In this document: positions 23,335 to 35,523 of the stretch, in pieces
Position numbering within the stretch: position 1 is the stretch's first letter
How the letters are laid out: each line of letters starts with the position of its first letter
Assembly (NCBI GenBank): GCA_002049455.2
Contig: KV918803.1
Location: forward strand, 272,387-336,386
Direction of reading: 5' to 3'
DNA from: Porphyra umbilicalis
Lineage: Eukaryota; Rhodophyta; Bangiophyceae; Bangiales; Bangiaceae
Length of the DNA stretch: 64,000 nt
Notes under the pieces: generated by a model
What the model saw: only the letters and a program-made list of their open reading frames with translations
The model's database searches: none
Told to the model about the DNA's origin: nothing
Translations under genes and position numbers: made by a program

Positions 23335-24966
23335 TCACGCAACATCGAGCATCTCGTCAATTTCCAAAGTACCTTCTTCGTCTCCATCTCCTTCTGCACT
23401 ATCGTCCGTAGTGCCGTCGCGGTCACCTCCAGCGCTTTCAGGCTCGCTGGAACCGCCACCAGACCGACGACCCTTGCCCAGGCGCCCCGCTTCCTGCGCC
23501 GCTACAGCCCCGGCCGCTACGGCCTTCGACAGGATCTTCACCATCCAGTTCGCGAGCACAAGAAGCAAGTTAGAGTGAGGCTTTTTGCTTCGACTCGAGC
23601 ACAGTTGCTTCGCAAACAGTGCCGGCGACACCGCACCACATGATAGCATGTCGCCCAGCCGCATGTTGTTCTGGGCTCCATCAATAAAATCAGCGGAAGT
23701 TTGGAAGCCATCGCCCCCCCGCGAGAGCCCAGGTGCGCGGCAGAGGCTAGTTCTTCTGCAGTCATGGCACTGAGCTCGGCATCTCAAAACAAGGACGAGA
23801 GTGCCTTGTGAGACGCCCAAGGCACTCTCGTACTTGCGGCGCTCGCCAGGGGGACAATCAAACGCGCTCTCCACATCTTCCACGACAGACACCGCAGCAT
23901 CGGAGCCTAAGCCGATGCCAGAATTCGTCGCTGGAGAAGCGGAGCGAGGACCGGCAGGAATGTATGCAGGAGGCAGTAGGGAAAGGCGTCGAGCGGTGTC
24001 CAAGCCGGACTGCTGCGTCAGCTTGCTTTTGCTCCTGAAAAGAATATGGGCGCTCGTCATGGAGGTGCCGCTCTTGCCGCCTTGACCGCCAAGATAACGA
24101 CCAGCTGCTTAGGGTGCCCGCTCCGCGATTCTGCCCACGGCCGCTCCCGCAGCCCTTTGAGCAGAACGAGCTGCAGCTGCCGCGGCTTGGCCGGAGCCGC
24201 CGCTTCCAGCAACGCCACCACTTTCGGAAGATCCAGGACGCTCTTTCGGCTTTCCAACAAGCATGCTGCATGCGCCCAATGCCGCATCATCAGCCGACAC
24301 GTCCGGGTTCTGCAGCAGCCGAGATGAATCCTCAAAGTGCGCTTGGTTCGACGGGTCCAGCGTTGCGGCCCTCATACCCACCTAGCCCATGCGAGCGAGG
24401 GTGCCAGATGGGTTCAGACTGGACCGAGAGGTGTTGCCGACCAACTCTTTCGTCGCCCCGGCAAGACGCGTCGAGTCGTCCAGCATCTTCTTGTGGTTGG
24501 CCAAGACTGCTTAGACGAAGCCACTGGCCTGTAGGTCCTTGATCTTGTGGCAGACAAAGTCAGCGCCGCACAGCGGCGGCGCCCCCTCGTTGCGTAGAAA
24601 GCTACCTCAGGCCTTTGAGCCGAAGTGTACGCTGTTGACGGCCAAGATGCGGTTGTCCTGGCCGGTGATGTCGCATGTAGGACACGTCTTCTTGCACACA
24701 CATGCTAGGTTGGAACAGCTGGTGGCGTGGCGCTTGAATGGGTTCCCAGCAGGCAACGTTTGGCGGCACGGGAGGTGACGCAGGTCACACGAGACTTGAC
24801 CATGGCCCGTTTTGTCCTTTGAGTCAAAACCACATAACAGACATCGCGTCATTTCTGGTAGGTTGTAGGTCGCCCACGGGCGCCGCCGCAACAAAGGATA
24901 TAGGACCACAAAGATACCTCCGGAGCAAAAGACCACGACGGACCAACCGTCAGGGCACATCAACAC
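23335..24966 (-). pseudogene. Decayed minus-strand gene with Cys-rich N-terminal segment
   Basis: The first segment (24,966-24,607) encodes a cysteine-rich stretch: MTRCLLCGFDSKDKTG, then VSCDLRHLPC and CSNLACVCKKTCPTC, suggestive of metal binding. Further down, 24,381-24,109 and 24,060-23,335 share one frame, separated by a single TAA, and give a protein-like sequence. It includes DFIDGAQNNMRLGDMLSCG, LLLVLANWMVKILSKAV and an acidic tail DDSAEGDGDEEGTLEIDEML. Frame changes and stops indicate decay. The family is not recognised. A zinc-finger-bearing transposon protein is one possibility, but nothing in the sequence proves it. Confidence 0.35.
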
Positions 24967-24969
24967 GAC

Positions 24970-26940
24970 GGCCTTGTCACTGGCAGCAACGAAAACCGAA
25001 TCCTCAGCCGGCGACCTGGAGCGCGCGCGCCACAGTGCCGCCCACTACGGCAAGCGCTGTTATGGGGCTGACATCTTCGTCAAGTCACATCGGGCCGCCA
25101 CAGCCACGACAAGCGCCGTCTGGCGAAAGACGTCCACAACCGCCAGGGCTTCTTTCAGGACGCGCACAAGCATGAGGGGCCTTGCTCTCGAGGCAGTCGG
25201 AAATGACCAACTGGACTCCCACGCTCAACACATTGGCAACTTGGCGACTTCAGCCCCGGCGCCAATCGTCGACGCGCACGACAAGTGTCCTGGCGCAAAC
25301 CGGAAGGGCACGCACCGCCTGGTCGTCGTCGGCAAAAATCACAACAAATCACCCCCGCACGCCGGCCGCGCCACCGCGTTCGTGCCCACAGCGAAGAGCA
25401 TCGCCGCGCTATCAGCAAAGCTGACGAGCGCGGCCAAGTGCCAGCGAGCGACGTGGACTATGCGGGTGCCCAGCCGGAACCATCGTGGAAGCCTCATTGG
25501 ACGCTCATCCCAGGCGCAATAGGACGATGACTTGCCCCCTCGACTGGACTGTCGGGCAGGGCCATTCCGCCCCGTCCACGGCCGCCCTCAGGAGACCACA
25601 TGCGCGACCTCAGCAGCCCGAGGAGGAACACAGCACCTCGTTTCCGTCCCTCATTCCAGCTCAGGGGTCGACGCCGCGATGTCCACAAAGAACTGTGTGA
25701 TTGACCGCTGGATGCGCCTTCCGAGTGGACACGTGTTGCTGGTTGGATGGACGATCTCGGAGGATGCATAAGGTGCCTCTGAGCTTTTTTCGACTCCAGG
25801 TCCAATCGGACCTGTTTTCCAGTGAGCCAAATTGATGGCACACGTCCCAAAAGGACTGGAGGCGGCTCCGGTAAGAACCCTTCGCCACGCACTTGGGAAG
25901 AACTAAGCTTTTTTCATATCTGCGCCGACAGCTGCCGCCTGCGTTTCTGACACTTCCCATGTGGGTCACCAGGGACGCTACATTCCGTAGTTTCACACGC
26001 GATTAGCACGATACCAACGGTCGAGCCACCTGGGCTGTAGGCCAATGAGGTCGGAGGTCCGGCAGAAAATTCCTTGGATCGCCCTTGGCGGGCCTCCTGC
26101 AGGGGGGGACAAAAGCACTGTATAAGTTCCTGGGCATCCCATCAGAAATAGGGGATGTGCCGTACAGTCAATATCCGCTTATATTGCACCCCTGGGCACT
26201 TCAAAGCCCGAGTTCCAGCGATGCATTCCTATGGCGTGCGGGGTCGCACCTCGCTCAATTCACTTCCGATCGCTCCCATTTCGACTAATAATGGGGATGA
26301 TCGCAGCCTCCGATGCACTCTCGGTCGCAAAATCTGAGGCAGACTGGACTGTTTGCCCGACGTCGATCGCGAAGGGAAGCATTCAAATACATGATCCAGC
26401 TTATTTGATGAGTCCTGGACGAGCTCTGCGTCACCTTGAGACCGCACACGCGACCAAGTCTCGAAAAAAGGGCGCAAAGAACGATCGAATGCAAGAGGGA
26501 AGCTGGCGAGGCACGCGCCACGCCCATGCCCTGGACTACCCAGTCGATTACCAGCGCCGATCCCTCGCTCCGCCCTTGGTATCCAGACCCATCCGTGAAA
26601 TTGACCGCACACCGGCCGAACAGCATCTGTCTGTCGGGTGTGTTTGGGCCTTCTTTTGATACCGAGCGCACCGGAGGACAATAAATGCAAAAAGAGACAC
26701 ATCAAAATATTATTCACTGCCGCATCCCGCGAGATGTTGATTATCATCGCCATCTGCGGCATCATCCCCCCCCCACCCCTCAAAAACAATCCCGTCCGCT
26801 GTAGCAGCTCGTATCTCTTCATCACCCTCACCAGTCAACCAGCTATGCATCGCCAACTCTCTCATCGGCGCCGGGTCATCCCCAAAGGCCAGCCCACCAA
26901 AGCGACAACCCGACATTAACGACACCACCGAATTAACATT
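24970..26940. other. Transposon-like debris without a complete gene
   Basis: The minus strand shows protein-like fragments: SFPTASRARPLMLVRVL (25.2 kb), KCVAKGSYRSRLQSFWDVC (25.9 kb) and NFTDGSGYQGRSEGSAL (26.6 kb), each soon broken by stops or frame changes. At 26,150-26,200 ATATCC and CACCCCTG motifs recall the ends of the AT-rich hAT-like family, but no target duplication was found. I see no promoter or RNA gene. Confidence 0.3.
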
Positions 26941-27030
26941 AGACCCCAGTTAGACAGAAGAATTTCGATGCTCCCCATGCAAGGCTATGACGTCCATCTC
27001 ATGTGTGTGTGGCAGAATGATTGACTTCAC

Positions 27031-29677
27031 CTAGCAATGGGCGATGGTAGATGGGTCAACTGCATTCCACTCTGCCTTGACAATCTCAAAAGCGTCCTGC
27101 AGATGGTCGGCCGCACCGTCGCGGACACCGCGGATCAGAGCCGGCGGAGCTCTTGCGCGCACCCGCCGAAAACTAGGCGCTTGAGAATCCGAGGATGCTG
27201 GCCGGTCAGACGGGAAACTCCAAAAGCCCGGTCCAGGCGCCCCGGCCGACATATCCACCAACGAGGCGCGCTGTAAGCAGCAGGCCTGGAAGCGCCATCA
27301 CCTGCCGCATCCATGCCCGAATTGTGTCCGTGCGACACCGATTCCGGGACCACCGCGACCGGCGGGCCAGCAGCGCGTGTTCTAGCTGCGGCTCCCGCCG
27401 CTGCGTGCGTCGGGGTAGACGTAGAAGTTGCGGTAGCAGCCGCAAGCGTCTCTGCCTTGCGCTCCGCCTGCCAAATCAGGATCCGCGCGGCGCGGCGCGC
27501 GGCAGCACTCCCGACGCCGGGCTCCGGCCCCTCAGATGCGCCAATCAGCGGCTGCTCGTTGGCGGCGTCGCCTGTATCGGTACACCAACCGTCCGCCGAG
27601 AGCCACTGACCAGCACGCGTCGCATCGGATGCTGCACCCGGCGCCGTCAACGCCACAATCGGGGTCGCTGCGCCGCTCAGTGTCCCTGTGGCGGGGCCAC
27701 TGAGCACCGCGTTCTCCGGCACGCCATCTGTCGAGGCACCCGCGGTCGACCCCAATGTGCGTGGGCTGTCCTCGGGCGCCCTTAACAAATCCGGCCGCAC
27801 CGCTGGTGCGGAACCGGAGTCTGCCCTGCCGCCTATCGCCTACTCAAACGCATTCACATCTAGGACCAACAATCGCCGCTTGTAGCGCCTTTTCAGACAG
27901 GCGATGATTCCGAGGTCGAGCGGATGGTAGACAGACGTACAGCTCGGTGGAACAAGGATGAGCGAGTCTTGGGTGATCTCGAGCTCCTCATGAGCCCCGC
28001 AATTGTCCGATATCAGGTCCACAGAAAGAGCAGTGCGGGCCCGTACAGCGGGTAGGAAGACGGTCTCAAACCAGGACTTGAAGACGTCTGCATCCATCCA
28101 CGCGCTCGGCTGCGAGAAGTACGGCAGGAGGTACGGGTCACGCGGAAGCTTGCAGCACTTAGGCTGCTTGGCTTTGCCAATCGTAGCCACTGGGATCTCG
28201 TGACTGCCAGTTGCGTTATACTCCAACACAAGGGTGATGTGGTCCTTAGCTTGCATAGCTTTCGAACCTCGTACCTGCCGCCGTTGGCCAGCTTGTACAT
28301 ACGCTCGATTTTGGATACACCCATAGAAGAGCCCGGTGTCATCCATGATGTAGATCGTTTCGGCGGGGTAGTCCTCGAGCAGCTCTCTATTCTTGGTATT
28401 GCTGATCCCCTAAATTTGTCCTGGGGGACAAAAACAGAGGTTGACATTGAGTAAGAGAGCTCTATTGGTTTGGAACGACAGTACGAAGGCACCGAAGCCA
28501 ATAGAAAGCCCGCATTCGGTACCAGGACCTTGCATCCAGCACAACTCACTGTTTGTGTCCGCTTGATCCAGTTTTCTTGGCACGGAGCAAGCTGCTCACG
28601 CGAGATCTTGAGATTTTCTACTGTCTCCTTGCCAGAAGTGCAGAAAAAATGAGGAGCTGATGTTGATTTGCATGCTGGATCGGCACATGTACGCAATCAG
28701 GAGCACCAAGTCAGTCCCAGGGGCGCATCTGATTGGTGCAGAGAGTCGGTCCGCAAGTCAGTCTCTGTCCACCAGGACAAAATTCGTGGATCAGCAATAA
28801 TGCGCGCAGCCGCCGCCTCCGTGTCCACCGAGCCGCCTTGCTCACATAGCGCCATGTTGCAGAGGTTATGGCGCCTCGCCCAGCTTTGAATGAAGTGGGG
28901 GGACCCCTTAAAGCCGGTAGCGCCATGCTCAACGGCACTCCGCCGGGTCTGGGCCTCCAACAGGCTGCCAGACACAGGAAGATGCCGCGTGCTCACCAGT
29001 TGAAGGGTCTTGAACCAATCCCACAGACCCTGACAGACCTGCTGAAAATAGGACCGTGAGAGGCGGGGCAACGATAGGTCCTCAGTCTCTGCAGCACGGC
29101 ACTTGTACTCCCCCCGCTTCTCGTAGATGTCGCGGGCGGCCGACAGGCTCATCTTGAGTCGCAAAACAGAATGCATTTGTGCCCACGTGTCGCCTGCATC
29201 TTTAATGTCGATAAGCGCGAGTGTGTCCCCTAACGGCACCGCCGTGCGTGGCTTGCGCCGCCCTCCGGACCGAGGACGCTCAACTACCCGACAACGCCCC
29301 GCTCCTCCCCGACTGCGCTCCACGCTGCCGCCCCGTCCGAACTCGACACGGCCGCCCGGCCCCTGCGCCTCGACACCGCCTCGCGCGTGCACCAGGCCGC
29401 CGCCTCGCCCATGCTCCGCTGCACCCCGCTCTTGCTCTGCACCCACGCGACGAGCGCACCCGGAGGCGGCAGTAGCGCTTCGATCTTGGGCGGTGCCGCG
29501 CGCCGTGGGAAGCCCACAGGGACGAGTGAAGAGCTCCAGTGGATCTCCACAAAGCGCAGTAGCTGTTGCCGCCGTAGCGGCGCGAGCGGCTATTTGAATG
29601 ACGAGCACTGTTTCATTCGATGGGTTCGATTTTGCCTCATTCACCGCCGCCGCTGCAGCGGCAGCGGCGACATCGCT
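27031..29677 (-). pseudogene. pogo-like transposase (CENP-B HTH + DDE), broken
   Basis: The N-terminal region (about 29,250-28,800) has the CENP-B/pogo arrangement: first helix-turn-helix, then WDWFKTLQL, LPVSGSLLEAQ, FKGSPHFIQSWARRHNL and GGSVDTEA. After an inserted element (28,399-28,797) the DDE domain follows at 28,398-27,840: IYIMDDTGLFYG with the first Asp, LISDNCGAHEEL with the second and YHPLDLGIIACLKRRYKRR with the third, so the catalytic DDD residues survive. Lesions downstream are TAG at 27,840-27,842, a frame change, and TAG directly after DPSTIAHC (27,042-27,040), where relatives have Trp (xIxNCW). The protein would have cut and pasted its own element. It was apparently complete once. 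It differs from the transposase at 31.6 kb. Confidence 0.8.
28399..28797 (-). mobile_element. Tc1/mariner-type MITE, copy 1 (399 bp), inserted in the transposase
   Basis: TA duplications flank it (28,397-28,398 and 28,798-28,799). Ends read TTGCTGATCCCCTAAATTTG and, on the complement of the right end, TTGCTGATCCACGAATTTTG, both followed by TCCTGG(G/T)GGACA, so the inverted repeats are about 32 bases. Taking the insert and one TA out puts ...AAARI directly before TKNRELLEDYPAE in frame with the DDE domain, which proves insertion into a formerly continuous reading frame. A minus frame inside contains CADPACKST and CQENWIKRTQTVSCAGC, possibly captured coding sequence. Confidence 0.85.
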
Positions 29678-29819
29678 CATACGGCGCCAGTGTACATCAT
29701 CCTGAGGGGGGAAATGATGGGCAGGGGTATCTACGGTGTAAGCGCAACGAATTACACAGTCACACAAGACCACGAGCTTGAAAACGAATGCTACCAAACC
29801 AAGATCCATTTAGTCAACG

Positions 29820-30333
29820 CGCTCCAACGAACAAGCACACCCAAAGGCCGAGAGAAAGAAGAATGAGATTACATACCGAGACGCGGCAGCTCCAAAAGGC
29901 TAAAAAAACACGAAAGAACACGAGCTGGACCGCACCACGAACGGCGCATGCCACGATTGAAATCAGCCCTCAAGAACCATGCGCTGTCGAGAGTCGCCTG
30001 TGCGCTCGACGCATGCAAGTGCTGGGGACACTGAACCGCGCTGGTAGGAGTGACAGCTGCGGTAATGGGGGCGACAGCGGCGGGTTGATGACGGAGGGGG
30101 CCTCGACGGCGGGATCGACGACGGTGGGGACCGATTGCGCGCCCCGCTGGGGCACCCGTAGGTGCAGCCTTAATCAGCGAAATTTAATTCCTCTCGATCA
30201 AACTGCATGCCGATTGACGATCGAGCAATCCTCCAGTGGCGTTCGTGAATACTGGCGATCACGAGCCTCCCAGTTATATGGCAGGGTTCAATATAACCGG
30301 AGCGCATATAACCGGATATTGTCTGAAGCTGCG
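29820..30333. other. No gene seen
   Basis: Mixed sequence between the pogo-like pseudogene and the next element. Two copies of ATATAACCGGA occur around 30,290-30,320 and a CAGGGTTC motif near 30,281, possibly an old AT-rich MITE end. No flanking duplication was found. Confidence 0.25.
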
Positions 30334-30496
30334 CGTCCTCACTTGGTCCAAGCAAACTCGCCTTCGGCCGAAGCTGTGTCGCCTTCCGTATATAGCTCAG
30401 AAGTGGGATTTGTGGCTTGTCTCAAGTACTCGAAAGCTCTTCTGGACTTCTGTGTCCCACCTGTACGCAGAACCAGAACATTGTTTCAACGGCACC

Positions 30497-31602
30497 ACGC
30501 TCGTCTCTTTGCTCCTCCCCCCCCTCCGTCGTTGCCGCCCTCTTCTTCCCCCCCTCTTGATTGACCCCCCCCCCCTACGCCTGCCGCCCCCGTCTCCCCC
30601 CTCTTTTGATTGTCTTCTACACCCCCCCTCCAGTTCTCCTGCGTCCCTGATGACTGTCCCTCTTTCTCTTCTCAGCAGCGTCGCATTTCCCCATCGCCCA
30701 GACGCACACGCCTGCACTCACGCAGACGACTTTGATGTAAGACGCAGTGACAGGGTAGTCAGTGGCACAAGCTGTGCATGAACCGCTGTGCATGAACCGC
30801 CCCTAAGAAAAATGAGGGCGCACATAGGTAGTGGTGGACGTTCACAGGGAACACATACAGAAGAAAAGGGGGGAGGGGGGATGAGGAAAGAGGTGGGGGG
30901 CGAGAGACGGAGGGTAAGAGGACAACAAGGGCTGTGGCACGTGGGGGCGGGGACGGCGTGATCAACGGTCTGTGGATGGCGCGGGCCTTCAACGCCAAAG
31001 GGGGCGCCAAAAGGTTCACCAGATTGCGCTCGCTTTCCTTCGATGCTTCTATCAGCAACCCCGCCTATGTTGTTTTATTGGCTGAGAGCATGGCTGAGAG
31101 CATGTCTTCTCAAATCTACTGTACAGCTCTCAACCTGGACTGCGCAGTGTGCGCACCGAAAGCGCAACGCAGGTCGAGCAGGGCCTCCACGATGCTCTCA
31201 CAGCTTCATCCACACTGACGCCTTGTTCACCCCACCCCCCTCATCGCTCTTGTTTGGTGCACGGCAAGCATCCCTTGATCCCCTGGTTGAACGGCGGGTG
31301 TCGCCCGTCCCACAGCGAGAAAGGCATATGTAGCGGTAGTGGCCGCAGTGGCAAAGGTGGCGGTGGTAGTGGAGATAGAGGACGGTGGCGGGAGGGGCCG
31401 GGAATAGACTTTGACGCTGATGAGTAGAGGGAGAGGGTGGACAGTCATCAGAGATGCAGGAGAACTGGAGGGGGGGTGTAGAAGACAATTAAAAGGGGAG
31501 GGAGACGGGGGCGGTGGGCGTGGGGGGGAGAGGTCACTCAAAAGCGAAGAAAGACGAGGGCGGCAATGACGCGGGGGGGGGGGCAGCAAAGAGACCAGCG
31601 TT
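30497..31602. repeat. Nested inverted repeat, arms about 163 bp
   Basis: Bases 30,497-30,659 match the complement of 31,440-31,602 closely, including TTGTCTTCTACACCCCCCCT, CCAGTTCTCCTGC and TGATGACTGTCC. The arms are pyrimidine-rich (left) and purine-rich (right) and enclose about 780 bases with no clear gene. The right arm ends just where the transposase frame begins. It may be a fold-back element inserted upstream of the transposase, or part of that element's own subterminal structure. Confidence 0.6.
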
Positions 31603-32784
31603 GTTTCATCCTGTCGTACAACCCTGCAAGGCACTACTTCCTGACGGGCGGGAAGACGAGGCGACGTGGGCCTAGTCCGTTTCTTACGGCTGAGAAGGAG
31701 GTCTTGCTGGCCAGATATTTGATCACCAACGCGACAATTGGGCGGGGCTTGTCCCAAGAAGCTCTGTGTCGCGTGTGTGCCTCGTACCTGGGCGAGCTCT
31801 CTGTGGAGAGGCAGGCGGCCGCCCGTGAGCGGTTTGGTGGCGCGCTAGTACCGGGTCGCAGCTGGGTTAACGGCTTCCTCTCGCGACACCCCGAGCTGCG
31901 GCGGTACCGGGTCGGCACGTTGGAGGAGGGCCGTGCACAATACGCGAGACCCGACGTCGTCGCCAACTGGTTTGCCCTCTTGACGCTCCTGTACCGAGAC
32001 CTGCGGATTAAATCCCCCCGGCAGGTTTGCCATGTCGGGTCGTCAAGGGATTCTCGGAGAGGTCGGAATGCTCAAGCCGGAGATAATCTTGCCGCCGTTT
32101 GCATCCGGTGCGGGCGCGTGTACCGCGGCGTTTTGTGTGTCGGCGGCTGGCGTCGTGGCGCCCCACTTCATCGTGAAGGAGGGCCAGGTACCAGGACACG
32201 CATTTCTGACCAAGACGAAGCAGTACGGCACCAATACCGTCACAGCGCTTTCCTTTCTCCTGAATGACGGTGTGTTTGTGTGGCGGTGGTCCCCAGCAGG
32301 TTTTGACAACAGCGTGTTTGATGTCTGGGCCACAATGTTCGCCAAGTTTGCGCAATCCTACTTCAAATATGAGGCAAAGCTCCTCTTCCTCGACGGTGCC
32401 AAGGTACACCTTTCGCCAGCAGGCCTTCTCACCCTCCTGAAGGCCAACGTGCACGTCTTGGCAGAACCGTCAAAGATGTCCCACATCCTCCAGGCGCTCG
32501 ACAATCCAAGCGCGTTCGGGCTGTATCAACCAAACGTGCGGCGTCGTGTCCGCGAGATTGCTCTGGCTTGTCGGGATGCTGGTCGGCCATTCAATGCGGC
32601 GAACTTGATGTCCTGTATTGGCCGTGCCGCCTCCGAGTCTCTCACGACGGACGCGCTGGTGTCGGCCTTTCGCCAAGTGAGGATGTGGCCCCTTCACTTC
32701 TCGGTGATCAAGAACTCCCAGCTGTGCGAGGGCGCTGACACTGTCCTTCCGGACGTTGACCTGAGAGAATGGCGTCTCGGTTGA
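31566..32784 (+). pseudogene. DDE transposase with Tc5/CENP-B-type N-terminus, frameshifted
   Basis: The first half (to about 32,040) has the layout of Tc5/CENP-B-type DNA-binding regions: PFLTAEKEVLLARYL, then GRSWVNGFLSRHPEL, EEGRAQYARPDVVANWF and LRIKSPRQVCHV. In relatives the next residues are the NxDE motif with the first catalytic Asp; here VGSS is read, so that Asp is missing, and the frame changes near 32,035. The second half (32,032-32,784) carries the rest of the DDE fold: LLFLDGAKVHLSPAGL with Asp 2 and ILQALDNPSAFGLYQPNVRR with Asp 3. It is a pseudogene by frameshift and lost catalytic residue. It lies inside the inverted repeats at 30,334 and 33,805, so it is probably that element's own enzyme. 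Confidence 0.75.
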
Positions 32785-33805
32785 TCCCTACAGCCCGCAA
32801 GGATATATCGCGACCCATCCTCGTCAACGGAACATTGTCGACGGCGGGAAGGTGTACGGTTTTGACCGCACCCGAGATTCTGTCGGCAATGGCAGACGCT
32901 GCCGCGTGAAAGGAGGCGGTGAAGGAGGCCAAGGCGGCGAAGAAGCGGGCCCGAGAGCTGACTGCCGCGGACAAGAAGCGAAAGGGAGCAGCCGTGGCAC
33001 ATTCCATGCACGCACGCGTCGTGGAGCAGGAGGCCTCCAACCGTCGCATCGTGTGGGCGGAGATTGCATCGGATGGAACACACGAGGCTGGGTGCCGATT
33101 GCGCAACTTGGGCAAGGTTCTGCCATCCACTGCAAATTCGCGGCGGCAGCTGGCAGCTGCTAGAGTGCGCATGCCGCGTGTGCATGCCCGCATTCTTTGG
33201 CGAGTGCTTGAGGGTGAAGCTGCTGGGGTGGGGAGGCGCCTGCACATTTTTTTTTGTGATTGGCGCGTGCCACAGTGTGTAGGGCGCATGTGAAATGACG
33301 GCGTACGTCATTCGTTTCGTCTTGATGGGGATGAGAAGGGGGCATCGTAGACGGTCAGGGTCACTGCTTTGTGACCACAGGGCGGACGGCGAGGGATGCA
33401 GGGCGTTTGTCTGCATGTTCATGTCGTGTCTCAACCGCTTGACCACGCTCGACGAGTCGAATTTCAGATCCGCGTCCAACAAACGACGTAAATCAAAAAC
33501 ATGTTTGATGTAAGTTGTTCAGCCCGATCTGTGGCCATGCACACTCTAAATTGATTGTGTGAAGAACTTGTTAAGGCCCTATTTCAAGTGCATTTTCCAG
33601 ACAAAGAACGGGAGCACTTCGTTGGAATCGGAAACGACGTGCTTCCTTGTGAGGTTCTCAGGAGATCACCCATGTATTTTTCGTTTGAAGAATGAACAGA
33701 AGATCCCATGTTCTGAGGCAGTTGCGAAAACCTGGTCTCATACGGATATTCGGAAGGCGACACGCCATTGGCCGAGGGCGAGTTTGCTTGGACCAAGTGG
33801 GGACG

Positions 33806-35520
33806 TTCAGTTACTCCATGTGCAGGCGGCACCCCCGTCCCGACGGGCGGTGCTGGCCGACTATCGCGGCCGGGGCGGTGTCGCTACCCCCCAGCTACTC
33901 CTGCGACACCATGTCGCATTGCACCGGTGGTGTGAGAAGAAAACACGCGGTCCCAACCCCCAATAAAAGAAAGGCTTTCTATTGATGCCCCAATCAGCGG
34001 GGCAAGTCCCCAGCCGAGCGTCGTTCTATAAGAGGGGGCGGGGGCTAACGGCCGGCGTGAGCGTGCGCCCTACGGCGCACCCCCGAGCCCTGCGCCCGCC
34101 TTGCCCGTCCGCGCGCACCCGTCTCGCCCCTCCTCTCTAAGAACGCACAGGCACGCGACGCTGCCGGTGTTGCGTGGAAGGTCCAGCCTGCAACCGTCAG
34201 CGCACCGCATGCGGCGCGGGTCGTCCGGCACCGAGCGGTCGTGCATCTGCGTGGAACGTTGGTGGCTTGGCGCCACCCATCAGTTGGTAATACTCACAAC
34301 GCGCGCCAATTTCCAGTGGGCAGTGTTGTTGCGCGCGTACCCCTCTCCGAGGCATATACACACTGGAAGTAGAATTGCATGCGGCCCTGTCGGCAGCCGA
34401 GTGTGCGGGGTTCCAGGCGCGCCGCTCAAGTCGTTCGTCGCCATCACGGCCATGCCCCTGTGCGGTGTGCCCCCGGAGAGGGGCTGCCTACGGTGCGCAG
34501 CGGCCTAATTGACTGCATTGTAGGCCATGAAAGCGGCAGCGCACGCGGCTGCGGCGGCGTAGACGGCCGGCATCTGCCCGTCACGCCCCGGTGCCACGGT
34601 AGCTGCAAAACACTATCGCCACGCCTGCGATACGCAATCCGCTTTTGCGCGAGCTCCTTGCGGGCAGCGGGCGCGGAAAGAGTTTCCACGCCCTACCCTA
34701 GGAGATCTCTGGCCGGTCGCCAAAGACATCGCGGGTGCTCTAGTCGGCCATTTCCACGCCCACCCACGATGGGCGGCCGACCGGCGGCAGCGTCCCCCGT
34801 GACGGCCGGCGTCGCGAGCGGCGGGTGTCGTCGCTGCGGCCGCCGCCCTGTCGGTGAATGGCGCCGTGCGGCGGGGCGGCAGCATGACGCCACTTTGTCG
34901 GCACCCTGGCGCCGTCGAAGCTCCTGAAGAAAGCGACGCAGTGCAGCTCACCATCGACTTCGGGTCGTTCTACACCAGCCCAAACGCCCCGAACGTCCGA
35001 ACGCAGAACGGCCGTTTCATTGGCCATGCATCCCAGCCGAGGCCACGTCGCCTAGTGGGATTTCAGTATGGCCGTTCAGCGTTCGGACGATCGGGGCGTT
35101 CGGGCTGATGTAGAATGACCCTTAGTGCAAAATCGATGATCCTAGAAGACGGTCCGGCAAGTCCCGGCCAGACTTGCTACAAACTCCGTGATGAGATCGA
35201 GACCAGGACCCTGTGGAGACCCACATGGATCAGTTGCTGTTGTCATACTGCCGTACGATTGGGTCCTGTACGGCCACGTGTACTGCTCAACACCAATGGA
35301 GAAATTGATGTAGCGACTTCATTGGCGCAGACGCCTCTGTTGAGATAATGTCTCATGCATGAATGCGGGCAGGTCGCGTTTTTTGTTTCTGTAGACAGGT
35401 GGTGTCTACGGACTTGCGGGAGACAGCGGTGAGCGCCCAATATGGTGCTCTGCTAGAATTTGCAATGTCAGGTCGACGGCATGTTCGCCCGAGCATGTCT
35501 GTGCATTCGGCACCCCTCCT
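33806..35520. other. No gene seen
   Basis: Mixed GC-rich and neutral sequence with short frames only. A TATAAGAGG motif occurs near 34,028 but no convincing reading frame follows it. No repeat boundaries recognised. Confidence 0.3.
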
Positions 35521-35523
35521 TCA

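Larger units (their letters stand above)
30334..33805 (+). mobile_element. DNA transposon about 3.5 kb with 60-bp inverted repeats
   Basis: Bases 30,334-30,393 and the complement of 33,746-33,805 match at 53 of 60 positions, sharing CACTTGGTCCAAGCAAACTC and GTGTCGCCTTCC. The transposase pseudogene at 31,566-32,784 lies between them. I could not identify a target duplication next to CGTCC, so the exact termini are uncertain by a few bases. TA occurs a few bases outside each arm, consistent with a Tc1/pogo-type target but not proof. The left third holds a second, nested inverted repeat. Confidence 0.6.

Noticed and set aside
26280..26680. NFTDGSGYQGRSEGSAL resembles the start of an RNase H domain
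   Set aside because: No further RNase H motifs follow and the frame soon ends. The match is too short to claim a retroelement.
32032..32784. Separate intact 250-codon gene
   Set aside because: It is the frameshifted second half of the DDE transposase. It lacks the first catalytic Asp and the DNA-binding region, which lie in the preceding frame.
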